A DNA stretch of 50,352 nucleotides from an uncultured Eubacteriales bacterium (lineage in GTDB: Bacteria > Bacillota > Clostridia > Peptostreptococcales > Anaerovoracaceae). Shown here piece after piece: positions 1-8,750 of the stretch (position 1 is its first letter; every line of letters begins with the position of its first letter). Location of the stretch: NCBI GenBank assembly GCA_900315485.1, contig OMZI01000020.1:1-50352 (forward strand). The letters run 5' to 3'. A program made the translations under genes and the position numbers. The notes under the pieces were generated by a model. The model was not told the DNA's origin and ran no database searches. It was given only the letters and a program-made list of their open reading frames with translations.

Positions 1-201
1 CCTTACCGCAAATACAGATTTCGTGACCACTGGTCTATTTTGCCGTTAAAGGTGGTCAAATCGACCGTGAACAACGGTCAGATCACGTGGAATATACAAC
101 GCTTACAGCCCTCGCGCACCCAAAAGCTCACTCTTATTACACGTTTTACCTCTAAAGGCGTTATATCAACTCATATGGGCAGGCAGTACGGGGAGCTATA
201 A
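1..201 (+). CDS. C-terminal end of a secreted/surface-type protein (partial)
   Basis: The frame is open at the left edge and stops with TAA at 199-201, giving 66 residues. The stretch NNGQITWNIQRL is the kind of beta-strand pattern seen in DUF11-like repeats of secreted bacterial proteins (N-G-x-x-T-W-x-I-x-x-L). No sorting signal or membrane segment follows, so the end is not that of a typical sortase substrate. It converges on the minus-strand cluster that starts at the terminator near 213. The family assignment is tentative because only the last domain is visible, and a chance open frame cannot be excluded. Confidence 0.35.
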   Translation, partial: PYRKYRFRDHWSILPLKVVKSTVNNGQITWNIQRLQPSRTQKLTLITRFTSKGVISTHMGRQYGEL

Positions 202-212
202 ATGCTGCCACA

Positions 213-237
213 AGAAAACGCCCTCCGGAGAGGACGC
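213..237 (-). terminator. Terminator of the HerA-type operon
   Basis: Read on the minus strand, a 7-bp stem (CGTCCTC with GAGGGCG, one G-T pair) with a 4-nt loop is followed by TTTTCTTG. It lies about 20 nt after the stop of the 24-codon ORF and closes the operon that begins at 7003. Confidence 0.75.
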
Positions 238-256
238 CTGAGTCGAGATTATTTAC

Positions 257-331
257 CTATGCCAGATACTGCAGACTCAATGCAATGAGAAGCTGTCCCA
301 CATAGTACATGGTGATGTTGTTATTGCGCAT
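257..331 (-). CDS. 24-residue hydrophobic peptide, last cistron of the HerA-type operon
   Basis: A short frame starts MRNNNITMYYVGQLLIALSL and ends with QYLA and TAG. Residues 7-24 are almost wholly hydrophobic and could form one membrane segment. The start codon lies inside the last codons of the upstream DUF6508 gene (11-bp overlap) and is preceded by AAAGGAG seven bases upstream, an ideal ribosome binding site, so coupled translation is likely. A terminator follows about 20 nt after the stop. Seen: start, ribosome binding site, overlap and terminator. Inferred: that it is translated and part of the system. It matches no family I recognise. Confidence 0.55.
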   Translation of the reverse strand: MRNNNITMYYVGQLLIALSLQYLA

Positions 332-734
332 TATCTATCTCCTTTAGCCGATTAAGCCATCGCAGGATAGATCCGTCTTCGCAGAAGCTGAGCATAGCGC
401 CTTCACAAAAGCGCTCAGCTCGTAGAGCTCCTATCAATAACGCCATAATGAGCTGTGCATCTGCATTGGATACATCGGCCTCGCTCATAGATTTTTGCTG
501 CCATTCAATGCCACTGCTTTTCAGGATATCAGCGTACCTATTGAGTTCATATTCCTTGTGGTTATCAGCAAATCTGTAGACGGCACGCTCTAATTCCTTT
601 ACTGTTTGTGAGTATCCTACAAAAGGCATATGTATCGGGTCTTCAATCGTACCTTTGCTTTTTCTATCAACTATCCAGGTGCCATATTCACATCCGGATA
701 GTCTTGGTAACAATTGAGTTAATGTCTCAAACAT
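321..734 (-). CDS. DUF6508 domain protein
   Basis: The 137-residue protein has the marks of DUF6508: HMPFVGYSQTVKELERAVYRF in the middle, then ALLIGALRAERFCEGAMLSF and a closing ILRWLNRL. The family has no known activity. The start at 734 lies 16 nt after the stop of the upstream gene, and its last codons overlap the start of the 24-codon ORF, so it sits inside a compact five-gene operon behind the HerA-like ATPase. No signal peptide or membrane segment is seen. Because DUF6508 proteins are small and soluble, a role as a regulatory or immunity-like accessory is possible, but that is inference only. Confidence 0.8.
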   Translation of the reverse strand: MFETLTQLLPRLSGCEYGTWIVDRKSKGTIEDPIHMPFVGYSQTVKELERAVYRFADNHKEYELNRYADILKSSGIEWQQKSMSEADVSNADAQLIMALLIGALRAERFCEGAMLSFCEDGSILRWLNRLKEIDNAQ

Positions 735-750
735 ACATTTTTCCTTTTAT

Positions 751-2325
751 TTAAAGTGTAAATGGCAAAGAATGTTGTGCAGAAAACTCATTGAAGCTTG
801 TCCTTACGGCATCGACCTTTTCCGGTGCAACAGTACGTACAGTTTCTATCGTCTCCGTAGCAAATGTTTTAGCCTTATCAGCTAATATTGGTGCACCCTC
901 GCTTCCGTATTTAACAGCTGTATCATAAAGCTTAGTCGCTACCGCACATCCGACATAACCACCCGCTACACTTAGTGCGAATGTACCAGCTGCAGGTAAC
1001 AAAGCACCGGCAGCAGCTTGAGCAAACAGCAAATTAGCTAGTGCGCCAGCTAATGCCATGCCGCCTGTATTACCCGTTGTAGAAACAATGTTATCCATCA
1101 GCTCATCTATAAGCATTTCCTTTGTTATTTCACCTTTTGTGTATTTCTCGAATGAGCTATATGAAGCTGTAATGCAAGAAACAGCCGCTCCAGGAATGCC
1201 TAAGTCAGCTAAAGAACTGAAAAACTTGCTGCCTGATCCACTCATCAGATTAAATAGCTCTTTAGCAATAAACCCAGTTCCATATCCACCGAGGCCATCT
1301 ATGCCCGCCTTTTTCAGGATATCATCGATCTCACCTATCGCTTCTTCTTTTGTCTTAGTTCCGTTCATAACAGCAACATATTCTTTATATGTCTCTGTTA
1401 TAATTGTGTTTCCAATGGCCATCGCAGCGCTTGCTTTCCCGGCCTCATGGGCATCCAATATGCTTTCCGGAACAAACAGTTTGTTAACATATCCCTTCGG
1501 ATGTACTCTAGCATATTTTGCTTCTTCTGAAGATACTGTGCTTTTTTCCAGCATCTCTTCCACTCTTTTAAGTTTGTCGATCTGATGTTGTTTTTTCGCT
1601 ACCTCATCAAGGTTTCCATCTGCAGATACTCTATCTAATTGTTGTTGTAAACTATCGATCTTTTTCTGAATCAGATTATCCCTCATGATCTGATCATAGT
1701 AATCACTTGGAATCTCGATTTTATCTACTTTTCCATCAAATAAATACTTTTCGAATTTTTTAGATGTTAATTTGTCAAGACATGTTTTGCCATCATTTCC
1801 GACAAATTTAGTTTGTACTCGCTCGATTATATTTCCATTAGAATCTACTCTGACTTTATCAACGTACTGATCATTTTTTGGATATAGATCTGGTCTGTCA
1901 TCCGCTCTATATGTTGTAACTCCCGTGCCATCTCTCCGTGCCAGAACATTCTCTTTTGCTGTACTAATAATCTCAGCGTCAAATCCTGCCTGCTGTTTTA
2001 TATTCTGATTTTTATATTCAGGGTTGATTTTGTACTTCCCAACATCTTTCAGGCCTATAGTTTTATCGCCATTATCGAGATCGACACCATAATACATTCT
2101 CTTAATGTCTTCTATATCTTCTCTCGTAATCTTATCCAAATCTGAAAGGCCATCCATGTTAAGCCAATCATTCCAGTTGCGCTGGTATTTTGATAAATCA
2201 GAAGAATAAGTCCCGTCTTTCGGAGTTATCTTGCTATCAAATGATTTGTGCAACGATTCGAGTTTTTCCGAAACATTGAACTGGTTTTTTTCAAATGCTG
2301 TCTTTTCTATGTTCTCCAGATTCAT
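751..2325 (-). CDS. Nuclease-like protein with glycine-zipper tail (candidate effector)
   Basis: This 524-residue protein has three visible parts. Residues 108-175 carry a pattern like a PD-(D/E)xK nuclease of the Q-x-K type: GFDAEIISTAKEN (Glu118), YVDKV (Asp156) and RVQTKF (Gln171, Lys173). Residues 218-262 are a predicted coiled coil rich in Q, K, E and D. Residues 295-310 and 340-470 are rich in Gly and Ala (for example GGMALAGALANLLFAQAAAG) and could insert into membranes as glycine zippers. Its start overlaps the stop of the HerA-like ATPase gene by 4 bp (ATGA), which argues for coupled production. No family name is recognised with certainty; the nuclease reading rests on motif spacing alone. 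Confidence 0.6.
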   Translation of the reverse strand: MNLENIEKTAFEKNQFNVSEKLESLHKSFDSKITPKDGTYSSDLSKYQRNWNDWLNMDGLSDLDKITREDIEDIKRMYYGVDLDNGDKTIGLKDVGKYKINPEYKNQNIKQQAGFDAEIISTAKENVLARRDGTGVTTYRADDRPDLYPKNDQYVDKVRVDSNGNIIERVQTKFVGNDGKTCLDKLTSKKFEKYLFDGKVDKIEIPSDYYDQIMRDNLIQKKIDSLQQQLDRVSADGNLDEVAKKQHQIDKLKRVEEMLEKSTVSSEEAKYARVHPKGYVNKLFVPESILDAHEAGKASAAMAIGNTIITETYKEYVAVMNGTKTKEEAIGEIDDILKKAGIDGLGGYGTGFIAKELFNLMSGSGSKFFSSLADLGIPGAAVSCITASYSSFEKYTKGEITKEMLIDELMDNIVSTTGNTGGMALAGALANLLFAQAAAGALLPAAGTFALSVAGGYVGCAVATKLYDTAVKYGSEGAPILADKAKTFATETIETVRTVAPEKVDAVRTSFNEFSAQHSLPFTL

Positions 2326-5300
2326 TGCTCTCCTCCTTGGACATATGTCAGAATATAGCAGATTTCTGTTATCTTATCCTTTCCGATCTTCTTAATCTTT
2401 GAAGCAACCAGCGATTCAAGCTCTTGGGCAGTTTCAATACCCTCATAATCCTTCTCAGTAATTCCAAGAGTTGCTTGAGCCAGTCTTTGAACCCTATTCA
2501 TTTCATCTTCGCCCCATACGATATTCCCATTAAACAGAATATAGTCTGTAATAAGATCAGATATTTCACGTCGCTCTTTTCGTGATAAATCAAGAGCTCT
2601 TAGAGATTCTCTTAATGACTTTTCATCCATCTCATCCCCGGTGATCCACGGCTGCAAAAGCATATTTATAATATTCGTCCTTGCCGCTTTGACTGTTTTT
2701 ATTGTTACAGGCTGTTGGTTTTTATACGGTTTTTCATTTACATTTGCCTTGTTAATTATTGTCAGCACTGGTGTGACCCAATTATTTTGGTATACTACAG
2801 CTACACCAGCAGGGAGTTTAGCTATCTCATTCATCTGGTCATCTGTAAGTCCCATTGATTTTCCAACAGCTTCTCGATCTCTCCCTTCCGGTGTTCTGAG
2901 CACAATCTTAGTATTAGTATTTTTGATTGCAGCTATATCTACAGAAGATGGTGATTGATCAACTATTATGAAACCTTCACCATATGTCCTTATTTCTGCA
3001 ATTGTCTGCGTCAGCATTTCCACAGACTTACCTATCAGTTCGGATTCATGCCCATCGGATGCTTTGAGAAGATTATGTGCCTCCTCAAGCACTGTGACGT
3101 GTTTGAGACCACTATTATTCATATGCTTTCGGTCGATTCTATATTCATTAAGCATATAGACCATGAGGCCCATGATAAGCGCCTTTGTTTCATTGGATTT
3201 AACCCGACTAATATCCAGTATGCAGTTTTCATCAAAGAGCTTCTCATACGGTGTCTGATCTGACATGAATATGCTTTTATTCAGACCCACAGTAAGTGAC
3301 TTGACTCTTGTTATAAGCGCTCCTCTATAGTTGGATTTAATATCTGAAGCATAATCTGATTTTTCAATCAGTTCATTTAATTGCTCTACTAAAACCTCAA
3401 AATCCGGGTATTCCAGCGTATCTCCTTCAAACGTTGATGAGCCAAGATCCCATCCTACAGATTCATATGAACGAAGAATCGCATCCTTAAAGAATGCAGG
3501 CATTGCATCGTACATAGGCCAGCAAACACTGAATATTTCAACGAGACCATCCACATGTTCCAATACATGAATAGAATCCGGGAACATAAAAGGATTAATG
3601 TTGATGAGAGGCGCTATTTTCGGATTAGTTGAATACACGTTTACATCCGGCCAACTGCCAAATACGTCTTTGTATTCACCTTTCGCCGGCTCCACTACAA
3701 GAAATGGTATTCCATCCTGATGGAGCTCAGTAAGCATCTGATACACAGCATTACTTTTCCCGGATCCAGTTGAACCTGTAATAAAGGTGTGCATATTCAG
3801 ACTCTTATTGTCTAATTCTACAGGTTTGTCAGTTATCCGTCCTAAGTCAAACACTCTTCCCAAAGCCATCCTGTCTTCAGGTTTTAGTGGGCCATTGCTC
3901 CCAAACAAATTATAAGTGTTAACTTCTTTTCCAAATTCAGCATGTTTTATTACAGGAAGACCGGATACGGTTGATCGCGGCAATCCCATATGTATTCCAA
4001 GTTCCTTCCCGCTAATCCATGTAGTTGCATCTGTTATAGCCTGATCTTCTATAACTCCGTAATAGAACTTAGGATGACCAAATCTCGAGAGATATGTCGT
4101 AAGATAATGATAGTCCTCCAAATTTGCATCGTTTTTTCTCCAAGAATTGATTGCAGATACCTCACGTCCTGAGTTTTCGCCATTCATCAGAGATCTATAG
4201 TTGCTGGCTGCTATTTCCGAAGCAGACATATCGTCTGAAATAAAATATCCCGCAACATTCCACATACCATAGCTGTCAAATTCCTTGGTTCTCTTGATAC
4301 TATCATCGAGCATTTGCAGAATGTCTGTGACCTCTTTGTTTTCGACAGTCGTTGTTTTTCCGGAAGTAGTTGCTTTGGAAATCTGAGCGACTGGTGCAAG
4401 AGAGTTAATAAATCCACTCAGCTGCCCGGTTATTTGTCCGCCAACCATTGAGCCGCCGACAGCACCGATAGATGCCCTAGCTATTCCTGCCAGTTTTGCC
4501 CCACCAATAAATCCGCCCCCAAGAGCGGCTCCGCCTACCGCTCCTACAAGTGCTGCAGCAGCACTTGTAAGCATGGCAGCTTTCTGTTTACCGCTCATTT
4601 CAACAAAGGACTGACTTTTTGTCTCCGTCTCAGAATCAGATTCTGACAGTTGAATCTTCTGCAGTGGTGACAACCTAGTGTACTGCGCCTGATAATTCTT
4701 TCTTATCATCTCCACCGTTTGTTGATTCTGATTCTGAGCAATAATGATGCCTACATATTTTCTACCATCCATCGCCAGAGCAAGTTTCTCAAGCCCCTGG
4801 ACGAACTGCTCGTTATCCTGTTCCTTTTCTACTTTCTGATCGCCAACAACGCTAACCGAGGCAACATTTCTCTGAGATAGTATCTTTTCCGACAGAGTGG
4901 CGATATGTTTTCTGTTTACATTATCTATCTTGATTCCCGGAAAATGCCCAACAAGAGTGTTTCTAAGTGTATCGCCCAGCGTAACCGTCGATCTTTTCTT
5001 TTCCTCATTTAGCTCATTATTCCTCACACCAATATAGAAGTCCGTCTTATAACCATCTGAATCCATAATAATGAAAACAGAAGCATTATATGTTGACAGT
5101 GTATTGAACACTGTAGTGAACTTTTCAGTTATAGGTTCACCTTTCTCATACACCATCTCCGAAATTTTAAAGACGCGGACGTTATCTATAAGATCTTCCT
5201 CTAGTGGTAAGAGGTCATCTATAGGTGCAACCGGCAGTTCTGTAAGTCGCGTAAGATAGTTCTTGCGAATTACTTCTTCCGTAATCTGGAGATAGTTTTC

Positions 5301-5369
5301 GACTGACATCTCTGCGTCCTGAGCCTGTATAACAGGCTCGTTGATTGAAGATTTACTGATATCATTCAT
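2322..5369 (-). CDS. HerA/FtsK-like ATPase (helicase HerA central-domain type)
   Basis: At 1015 residues this is the largest gene of the cluster. Residues about 530-820 form an additional-strand P-loop ATPase core: Walker A GSTGSGKSN near 532-540, the VVEPAKGEYK segment after strand 2, Walker B HVTVLEEAHNLL near 757-768, a sensor IIVDQSPSSVD near 801 and an arginine-bearing LRTPEGRDREAVG. This set is typical of HerA/DUF87 hexameric DNA translocases. Unusually, residues about 262-325 are a Gly/Ala-rich hydrophobic stretch (AAAALVGAVGGAALGGG) that may anchor the ring to a membrane. The N-terminal 250 residues are unassigned. It starts 5 nt after the preceding gene and overlaps the next by 4 bp. 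HerA proteins paired with effectors (SIR2, DUF4297) are known phage defences; here the partners differ. Confidence 0.85.
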   Translation of the reverse strand: MNDISKSSINEPVIQAQDAEMSVENYLQITEEVIRKNYLTRLTELPVAPIDDLLPLEEDLIDNVRVFKISEMVYEKGEPITEKFTTVFNTLSTYNASVFIIMDSDGYKTDFYIGVRNNELNEEKKRSTVTLGDTLRNTLVGHFPGIKIDNVNRKHIATLSEKILSQRNVASVSVVGDQKVEKEQDNEQFVQGLEKLALAMDGRKYVGIIIAQNQNQQTVEMIRKNYQAQYTRLSPLQKIQLSESDSETETKSQSFVEMSGKQKAAMLTSAAAALVGAVGGAALGGGFIGGAKLAGIARASIGAVGGSMVGGQITGQLSGFINSLAPVAQISKATTSGKTTTVENKEVTDILQMLDDSIKRTKEFDSYGMWNVAGYFISDDMSASEIAASNYRSLMNGENSGREVSAINSWRKNDANLEDYHYLTTYLSRFGHPKFYYGVIEDQAITDATTWISGKELGIHMGLPRSTVSGLPVIKHAEFGKEVNTYNLFGSNGPLKPEDRMALGRVFDLGRITDKPVELDNKSLNMHTFITGSTGSGKSNAVYQMLTELHQDGIPFLVVEPAKGEYKDVFGSWPDVNVYSTNPKIAPLININPFMFPDSIHVLEHVDGLVEIFSVCWPMYDAMPAFFKDAILRSYESVGWDLGSSTFEGDTLEYPDFEVLVEQLNELIEKSDYASDIKSNYRGALITRVKSLTVGLNKSIFMSDQTPYEKLFDENCILDISRVKSNETKALIMGLMVYMLNEYRIDRKHMNNSGLKHVTVLEEAHNLLKASDGHESELIGKSVEMLTQTIAEIRTYGEGFIIVDQSPSSVDIAAIKNTNTKIVLRTPEGRDREAVGKSMGLTDDQMNEIAKLPAGVAVVYQNNWVTPVLTIINKANVNEKPYKNQQPVTIKTVKAARTNIINMLLQPWITGDEMDEKSLRESLRALDLSRKERREISDLITDYILFNGNIVWGEDEMNRVQRLAQATLGITEKDYEGIETAQELESLVASKIKKIGKDKITEICYILTYVQGGEQ

Positions 5370-5374
5370 TTTAT

Positions 5375-7003
5375 CTATCCCCTTTCAATTGCTTTAAGCT
5401 GTTGTCTGAAATCTAGCAGCCAGGTACTGTCCTGTTGAACCTGTTTGGCTTCACTGGAAAGCTGACTGAATAACTTGTCTCTCTTCCCGTTCTTATCTGC
5501 TATGATTTGAAGCAAATGTTCATGATACGCTGTTGCTATTCTGTTGTTATAAGCAGATAGTGCTTCAAGAACTTTGTCGAGGTATCCGTCGATCACAGGT
5601 CCAATTATTTTAGCCACATGAACTCTCCACTTCTGCATATAGAAAGCTGTTTGTGTCACATACTCCACATCTGCGTTTTTAGGTGGGATATAGAAAAAGC
5701 CACCTCCAGTATTCTTAACTTTCTCTTCAGTTCGTATCTTCATCAAATCAGATGCAAAACGCGGCAAAGTATCCAGTGGAATGATATCCAGATTAATATG
5801 ATCAGCTGTAAACCCATCATCTATTCCAGCCTTACTATATGAGTCTTTATACTTCTCATCTATCGATGCCTTTGTTTCTTCGATTGAAGCTTTTATCCTT
5901 GTCGCAAATTCTTTATATGCCTTACCTATTTCCAGATACAATTCTTCAGCCAGTGCCTGAGCTTCATCTTCGTCAACTGTCTTGGTCTTCTTCTTTCTCC
6001 AACATCTGATAGCCGCTCCTACTACGTTTCCTGCAGGGATAAAATCTGCCGGTCTATCTATATTGTTTCGCGTTATTATCTCCTCGTCAGCTAACCGAGC
6101 CTTAGATATTTCTGTCTCTATTACATGTATCTGCTCATCTATTTCCGTATTGGATTGTTCCACTTCTTTCTTTTCACTATCGAGAACAGATTCGATTTCA
6201 TCGGCCTTTTCGCAAAACATAGCGATTGAATCTTTGATGTACTCTGTGACAGGATACAGTTCAAAATACTTCTTAAGTTTTTCATCATCAAAGTCCGTAA
6301 TAAAATGCGGATTTCTAATGCCTAAATCTCTGATGATTCTATAAACAGTATCAAGGTTAAGGCCGTCACCGAGTCTGAAAAAGATTTGCTGAACTACAAC
6401 ATCTGCCCGCTGATAAAGATATTTGAGAATGCTTTGCAAACTTGCTAGCGTCGCCCTATCCACATGGATAATTACAGGTGTAAAAGTCAGATCTGTTTCC
6501 TCGAGTTCATGTATATCCTTGATAACCTCTACTGAAGCTGGTGCCCAGTTTATTACAGGCTGTTCAACATTTTCTCCTTGAACGGAAATGACAGAATAAG
6601 CTCCGTCAAACAGTATCTCATTATCAGCTCTGAATTGCTTATAATCAAAATTTCTGCTTGGATTATGCTCCAACCAATCCAATAAAGTCTGAATTCTATT
6701 CCTCTTGCTATCACGCTCTTCCAGTTCATTCTTATGAAAAAGCTTTACCTGATCTTCAGCAACGCCTGCTTGTCTGAATGATTTTTCAATTTCGCTAAAG
6801 TCTCTCGGCGTTCCTGAAAACTCCAGTTCAAAATCATAACCATTCATTTCATCATGGAAGATTTTCGGCAACTCTTTTATCCAGTCCTGAAGGCGTCCAT
6901 CCTGATATTTTTCAACCAAGCTATTGATATGAGGCGGTTGTCCGTTGAATTTAATTTCAGTCTTCATCAAATATGGGTTGTATGTTAGCTCTGCCTTGAT
7001 CAT
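5375..7003 (-). CDS. Coiled-coil protein of unknown function, first gene of the HerA-type operon
   Basis: The 542-residue protein is soluble and highly charged. Residues 1-95 form a compact start (AELTYNPYLMKTEIKFNGQ and a later IFHDEMNGYDFELEFSG) of a type I have the impression occurs in other Bacillota hypothetical proteins. Residues about 260-305 and 340-395 are predicted coiled coil, separated by a short hydrophobic stretch (AGNVVGAAIRCW, about 324-335). The last 150 residues are helical. No catalytic motif is visible, so a structural or sensing role is more likely than an enzymatic one. It opens the operon: a terminator and a promoter-like region separate it from the GTPase gene upstream, and the ATPase gene begins 5 nt after its stop. 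Confidence 0.65.
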   Translation of the reverse strand: MIKAELTYNPYLMKTEIKFNGQPPHINSLVEKYQDGRLQDWIKELPKIFHDEMNGYDFELEFSGTPRDFSEIEKSFRQAGVAEDQVKLFHKNELEERDSKRNRIQTLLDWLEHNPSRNFDYKQFRADNEILFDGAYSVISVQGENVEQPVINWAPASVEVIKDIHELEETDLTFTPVIIHVDRATLASLQSILKYLYQRADVVVQQIFFRLGDGLNLDTVYRIIRDLGIRNPHFITDFDDEKLKKYFELYPVTEYIKDSIAMFCEKADEIESVLDSEKKEVEQSNTEIDEQIHVIETEISKARLADEEIITRNNIDRPADFIPAGNVVGAAIRCWRKKKTKTVDEDEAQALAEELYLEIGKAYKEFATRIKASIEETKASIDEKYKDSYSKAGIDDGFTADHINLDIIPLDTLPRFASDLMKIRTEEKVKNTGGGFFYIPPKNADVEYVTQTAFYMQKWRVHVAKIIGPVIDGYLDKVLEALSAYNNRIATAYHEHLLQIIADKNGKRDKLFSQLSSEAKQVQQDSTWLLDFRQQLKAIERG

Positions 7004-7044
7004 ATCCGTATCCCTTTCAACAGTTATTTCATTATACTATCTGC

Positions 7045-7069
7045 TCTATGCATCTATGATACTACTTTC
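7045..7069 (-). promoter_or_regulatory. Shared 25-bp element upstream of the HerA-type operon (copy 1)
   Basis: On the minus strand the element begins GAAAGTAGTATCAT and ends GCATAGA. It matches 23 of 25 positions of a second copy at 9063-9087 upstream of the DUF4177-like gene. A TATAAT sequence lies just downstream (about 7033-7038 on the plus coordinates, read on minus), so the element sits where an operator or upstream promoter part would be expected, 40-65 nt before the start at 7003. Confidence 0.6.
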
Positions 7070-7121
7070 AACGTTCCCACAAGGTCCGAATAAAGGGACT
7101 TTTTTCAGCTGTAATGTCTAC

Positions 7122-7143
7122 ACAAAAGGGACCCGAAGGTCCC
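7122..7143 (-). terminator. Terminator of the GTPase gene
   Basis: On the minus strand GGGACC-TTCG-GGTCCC is followed by TTTTGTG: a perfect 6-bp stem with the very stable UUCG loop. It separates the GTPase gene from the operon starting at 7003, so the two are likely separate transcription units. Confidence 0.85.
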
Positions 7144-7257
7144 TCATCTTCATCCAATTAGAGTATAGCTCCTTGCATAGAAATACTATGTTCCTATATG
7201 TCCTTGCGAAATCATTACAATGTTTCATGTACTGAAAATAATAACTCATTCTATGTT

Positions 7258-8469
7258 TCACTTTGTCACGTTTGCCTTACCCAGCAGTTCAATCAATTCG
7301 TCAATCAAAGTATCTCCGTCTTTACTCTTTATTGCACCCTTAATTTTTTTCAATTTTTCCGAGAAGGATTTGTCTTTGATTACTGCTTCAACATATTTAT
7401 CCAGATCAGTATTCTCTATATCCAGATCTCCCATAAAGATGCTTTCAAATACCGCAATACCAACTTCTCCCAAGGTCAATGTAATAACGCCGGAAACAGC
7501 TGCAGTTACTGCTTTTGCCGCTATTTTTAGTTTACCCTGTGCTAAAGCAACAGCTCTGCTTGCCAGGCTTTTACCTATGGATGCTATGGCATTAGCGCCC
7601 ATTATTTCCGTTGCAATGCTTTTTATTGTGTTGCTATCCTCAATTTCATATATCTTGGCAATGTTATTAAGCATTTCCATCTGTATACCATTTACAACTT
7701 TGGAAACTCCGCCTTTCGTTTTTGCAGCATCTGCGGCAGCGGCTGCGGTAGCTCGACTTATTACAACAGTATTAGCCTCAAGTCTTTTGCTGGTTTTAAC
7801 CTTTTCCTTCCAGTTTTTCTCAAAAATAGACCTCGCTTCAGGTGCAAGTTTTTCAGTAGCTGCCTTAAGTTCATCTATACCCATGGCCGGTACATCCCCC
7901 TTCTTTTCAGCGAGTACCGGTATCACAGCTTTAACATTGATTTTATCTCTGCCGAAACTGTTCAGAGCATCCACTATCATTTTTCTGTTCTCTTCTATAT
8001 CCTCTTCAAAATAAGTCTTTGTACTTACAAAAATGATAGGGACATTTTCCCAGAAATTCGATACGGTCTGGAGATAGCGCAAAGTATCTTCAGGCATCCT
8101 TTTATTGGACCCATCTACGCAAAACCATATTGTATGTACGATAGTCTTCGGATCAGGATTCTTTACACTATCTTTAAGCCATTTCTTTATTTCCTTAGTA
8201 AGCCAGTTTTGTCTTTTATGGCTGTATTCAAGGCCCGGTGTGTCAATCAACCTAAATGGGCTATTAGACAGTTCACCATAAACATCAATTCTATCTGTAA
8301 TTGCAGTGCCTACACCGGTAGGTGCCTTTTCAAGATTAGTATTCAGAAAAGCATTTATTAGTGTGCTTTTACCAGATCCGGATGTTCCAAGAAGCATTAC
8401 ATTGATTATTTTATTATCCAGTACTTTCCTGCTGGTTTTCTCTGTCTTCTTCTCAACCTTCTTAGCCAT
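7258..8469 (-). CDS. Era/DUF697-like GTPase with hydrophobic C-terminal domain
   Basis: The 403-residue protein has a basic N-terminal tail and a TRAFAC GTPase domain: G1 GTSGSGKST (28-36), switch threonine in GVGTAIT (52-58), G3 DTPG (76-79), and STKTY (149-153) where an NKxD motif would be, a change seen in the YcjX/DUF697-like and related GTPases. Residues 225-345 are Ala-rich and partly hydrophobic (for example AAKAVTAAVSGVITLTLG), consistent with a DUF697-type membrane-associating domain. It is flanked by terminators on both sides but lies between two genes that share a 25-bp upstream element, so it probably belongs to the same system as the HerA-like ATPase. Start at 8469 is preceded by AGGAGATTATTT. 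Confidence 0.8.
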   Translation of the reverse strand: MAKKVEKKTEKTSRKVLDNKIINVMLLGTSGSGKSTLINAFLNTNLEKAPTGVGTAITDRIDVYGELSNSPFRLIDTPGLEYSHKRQNWLTKEIKKWLKDSVKNPDPKTIVHTIWFCVDGSNKRMPEDTLRYLQTVSNFWENVPIIFVSTKTYFEEDIEENRKMIVDALNSFGRDKINVKAVIPVLAEKKGDVPAMGIDELKAATEKLAPEARSIFEKNWKEKVKTSKRLEANTVVISRATAAAAADAAKTKGGVSKVVNGIQMEMLNNIAKIYEIEDSNTIKSIATEIMGANAIASIGKSLASRAVALAQGKLKIAAKAVTAAVSGVITLTLGEVGIAVFESIFMGDLDIENTDLDKYVEAVIKDKSFSEKLKKIKGAIKSKDGDTLIDELIELLGKANVTK

Positions 8470-8499
8470 AAATAATCTCCTAATTATTATTCATATGCG

Positions 8500-8566
8500 G
8501 TAACCATAATTCACCATAGGAAACTCGTTTTACTATATGGAATACTTGTTATCATTTTACCATATG
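8500..8566 (-). promoter_or_regulatory. Repeated CCATAT-type sites upstream of the GTPase gene
   Basis: The plus strand shows TTTTACTATATG at 8528-8539 and TTTTACCATATG at 8555-8566, with weaker relatives TTCACCATAGG at 8510-8520 and GTAACCATAAT at 8500-8510. Such a ladder of similar sites directly before a start codon suggests binding of a regulator. No known box is recognised. Confidence 0.4.
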
Positions 8567-8690
8567 TTAATTATTACCTCCATATTCTGTTCAACAGGAG
8601 CAATAAACCTTCGCGCAAGCTTTCTGTAACAGACATTTAGTAATTTAGTCAACTTTCTGCTTAGCGATTCATGTTTGTTTACCCGTTGTG

Positions 8691-8719
8691 TAAAATAAAG
8701 CGCCCCACACGGAGGCGCT
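8691..8719 (-). terminator. Terminator of the DUF4177-like gene
   Basis: Minus strand AGCGCC-rich stem (AGCGCCTCC with GGGGCGCT, one mismatch) followed by TTTATTTTA. It lies 30 nt after the stop at 8751. Confidence 0.8.
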
Positions 8720-8750
8720 ATGAGCACTATGTTCTCAGCCACTTCAGAAC

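Noticed and set aside
7084-7106. Plus-strand mini-terminator GTCC..GGAC with T-run
   Set aside because: Only four base pairs and no plus-strand gene leads into it; probably chance beside the strong minus-strand terminator.
8557-8742. 61-codon minus-strand frame beside the GTPase gene
   Set aside because: It runs through the terminator of the DUF4177-like gene, has no ribosome binding site and no protein-like pattern.
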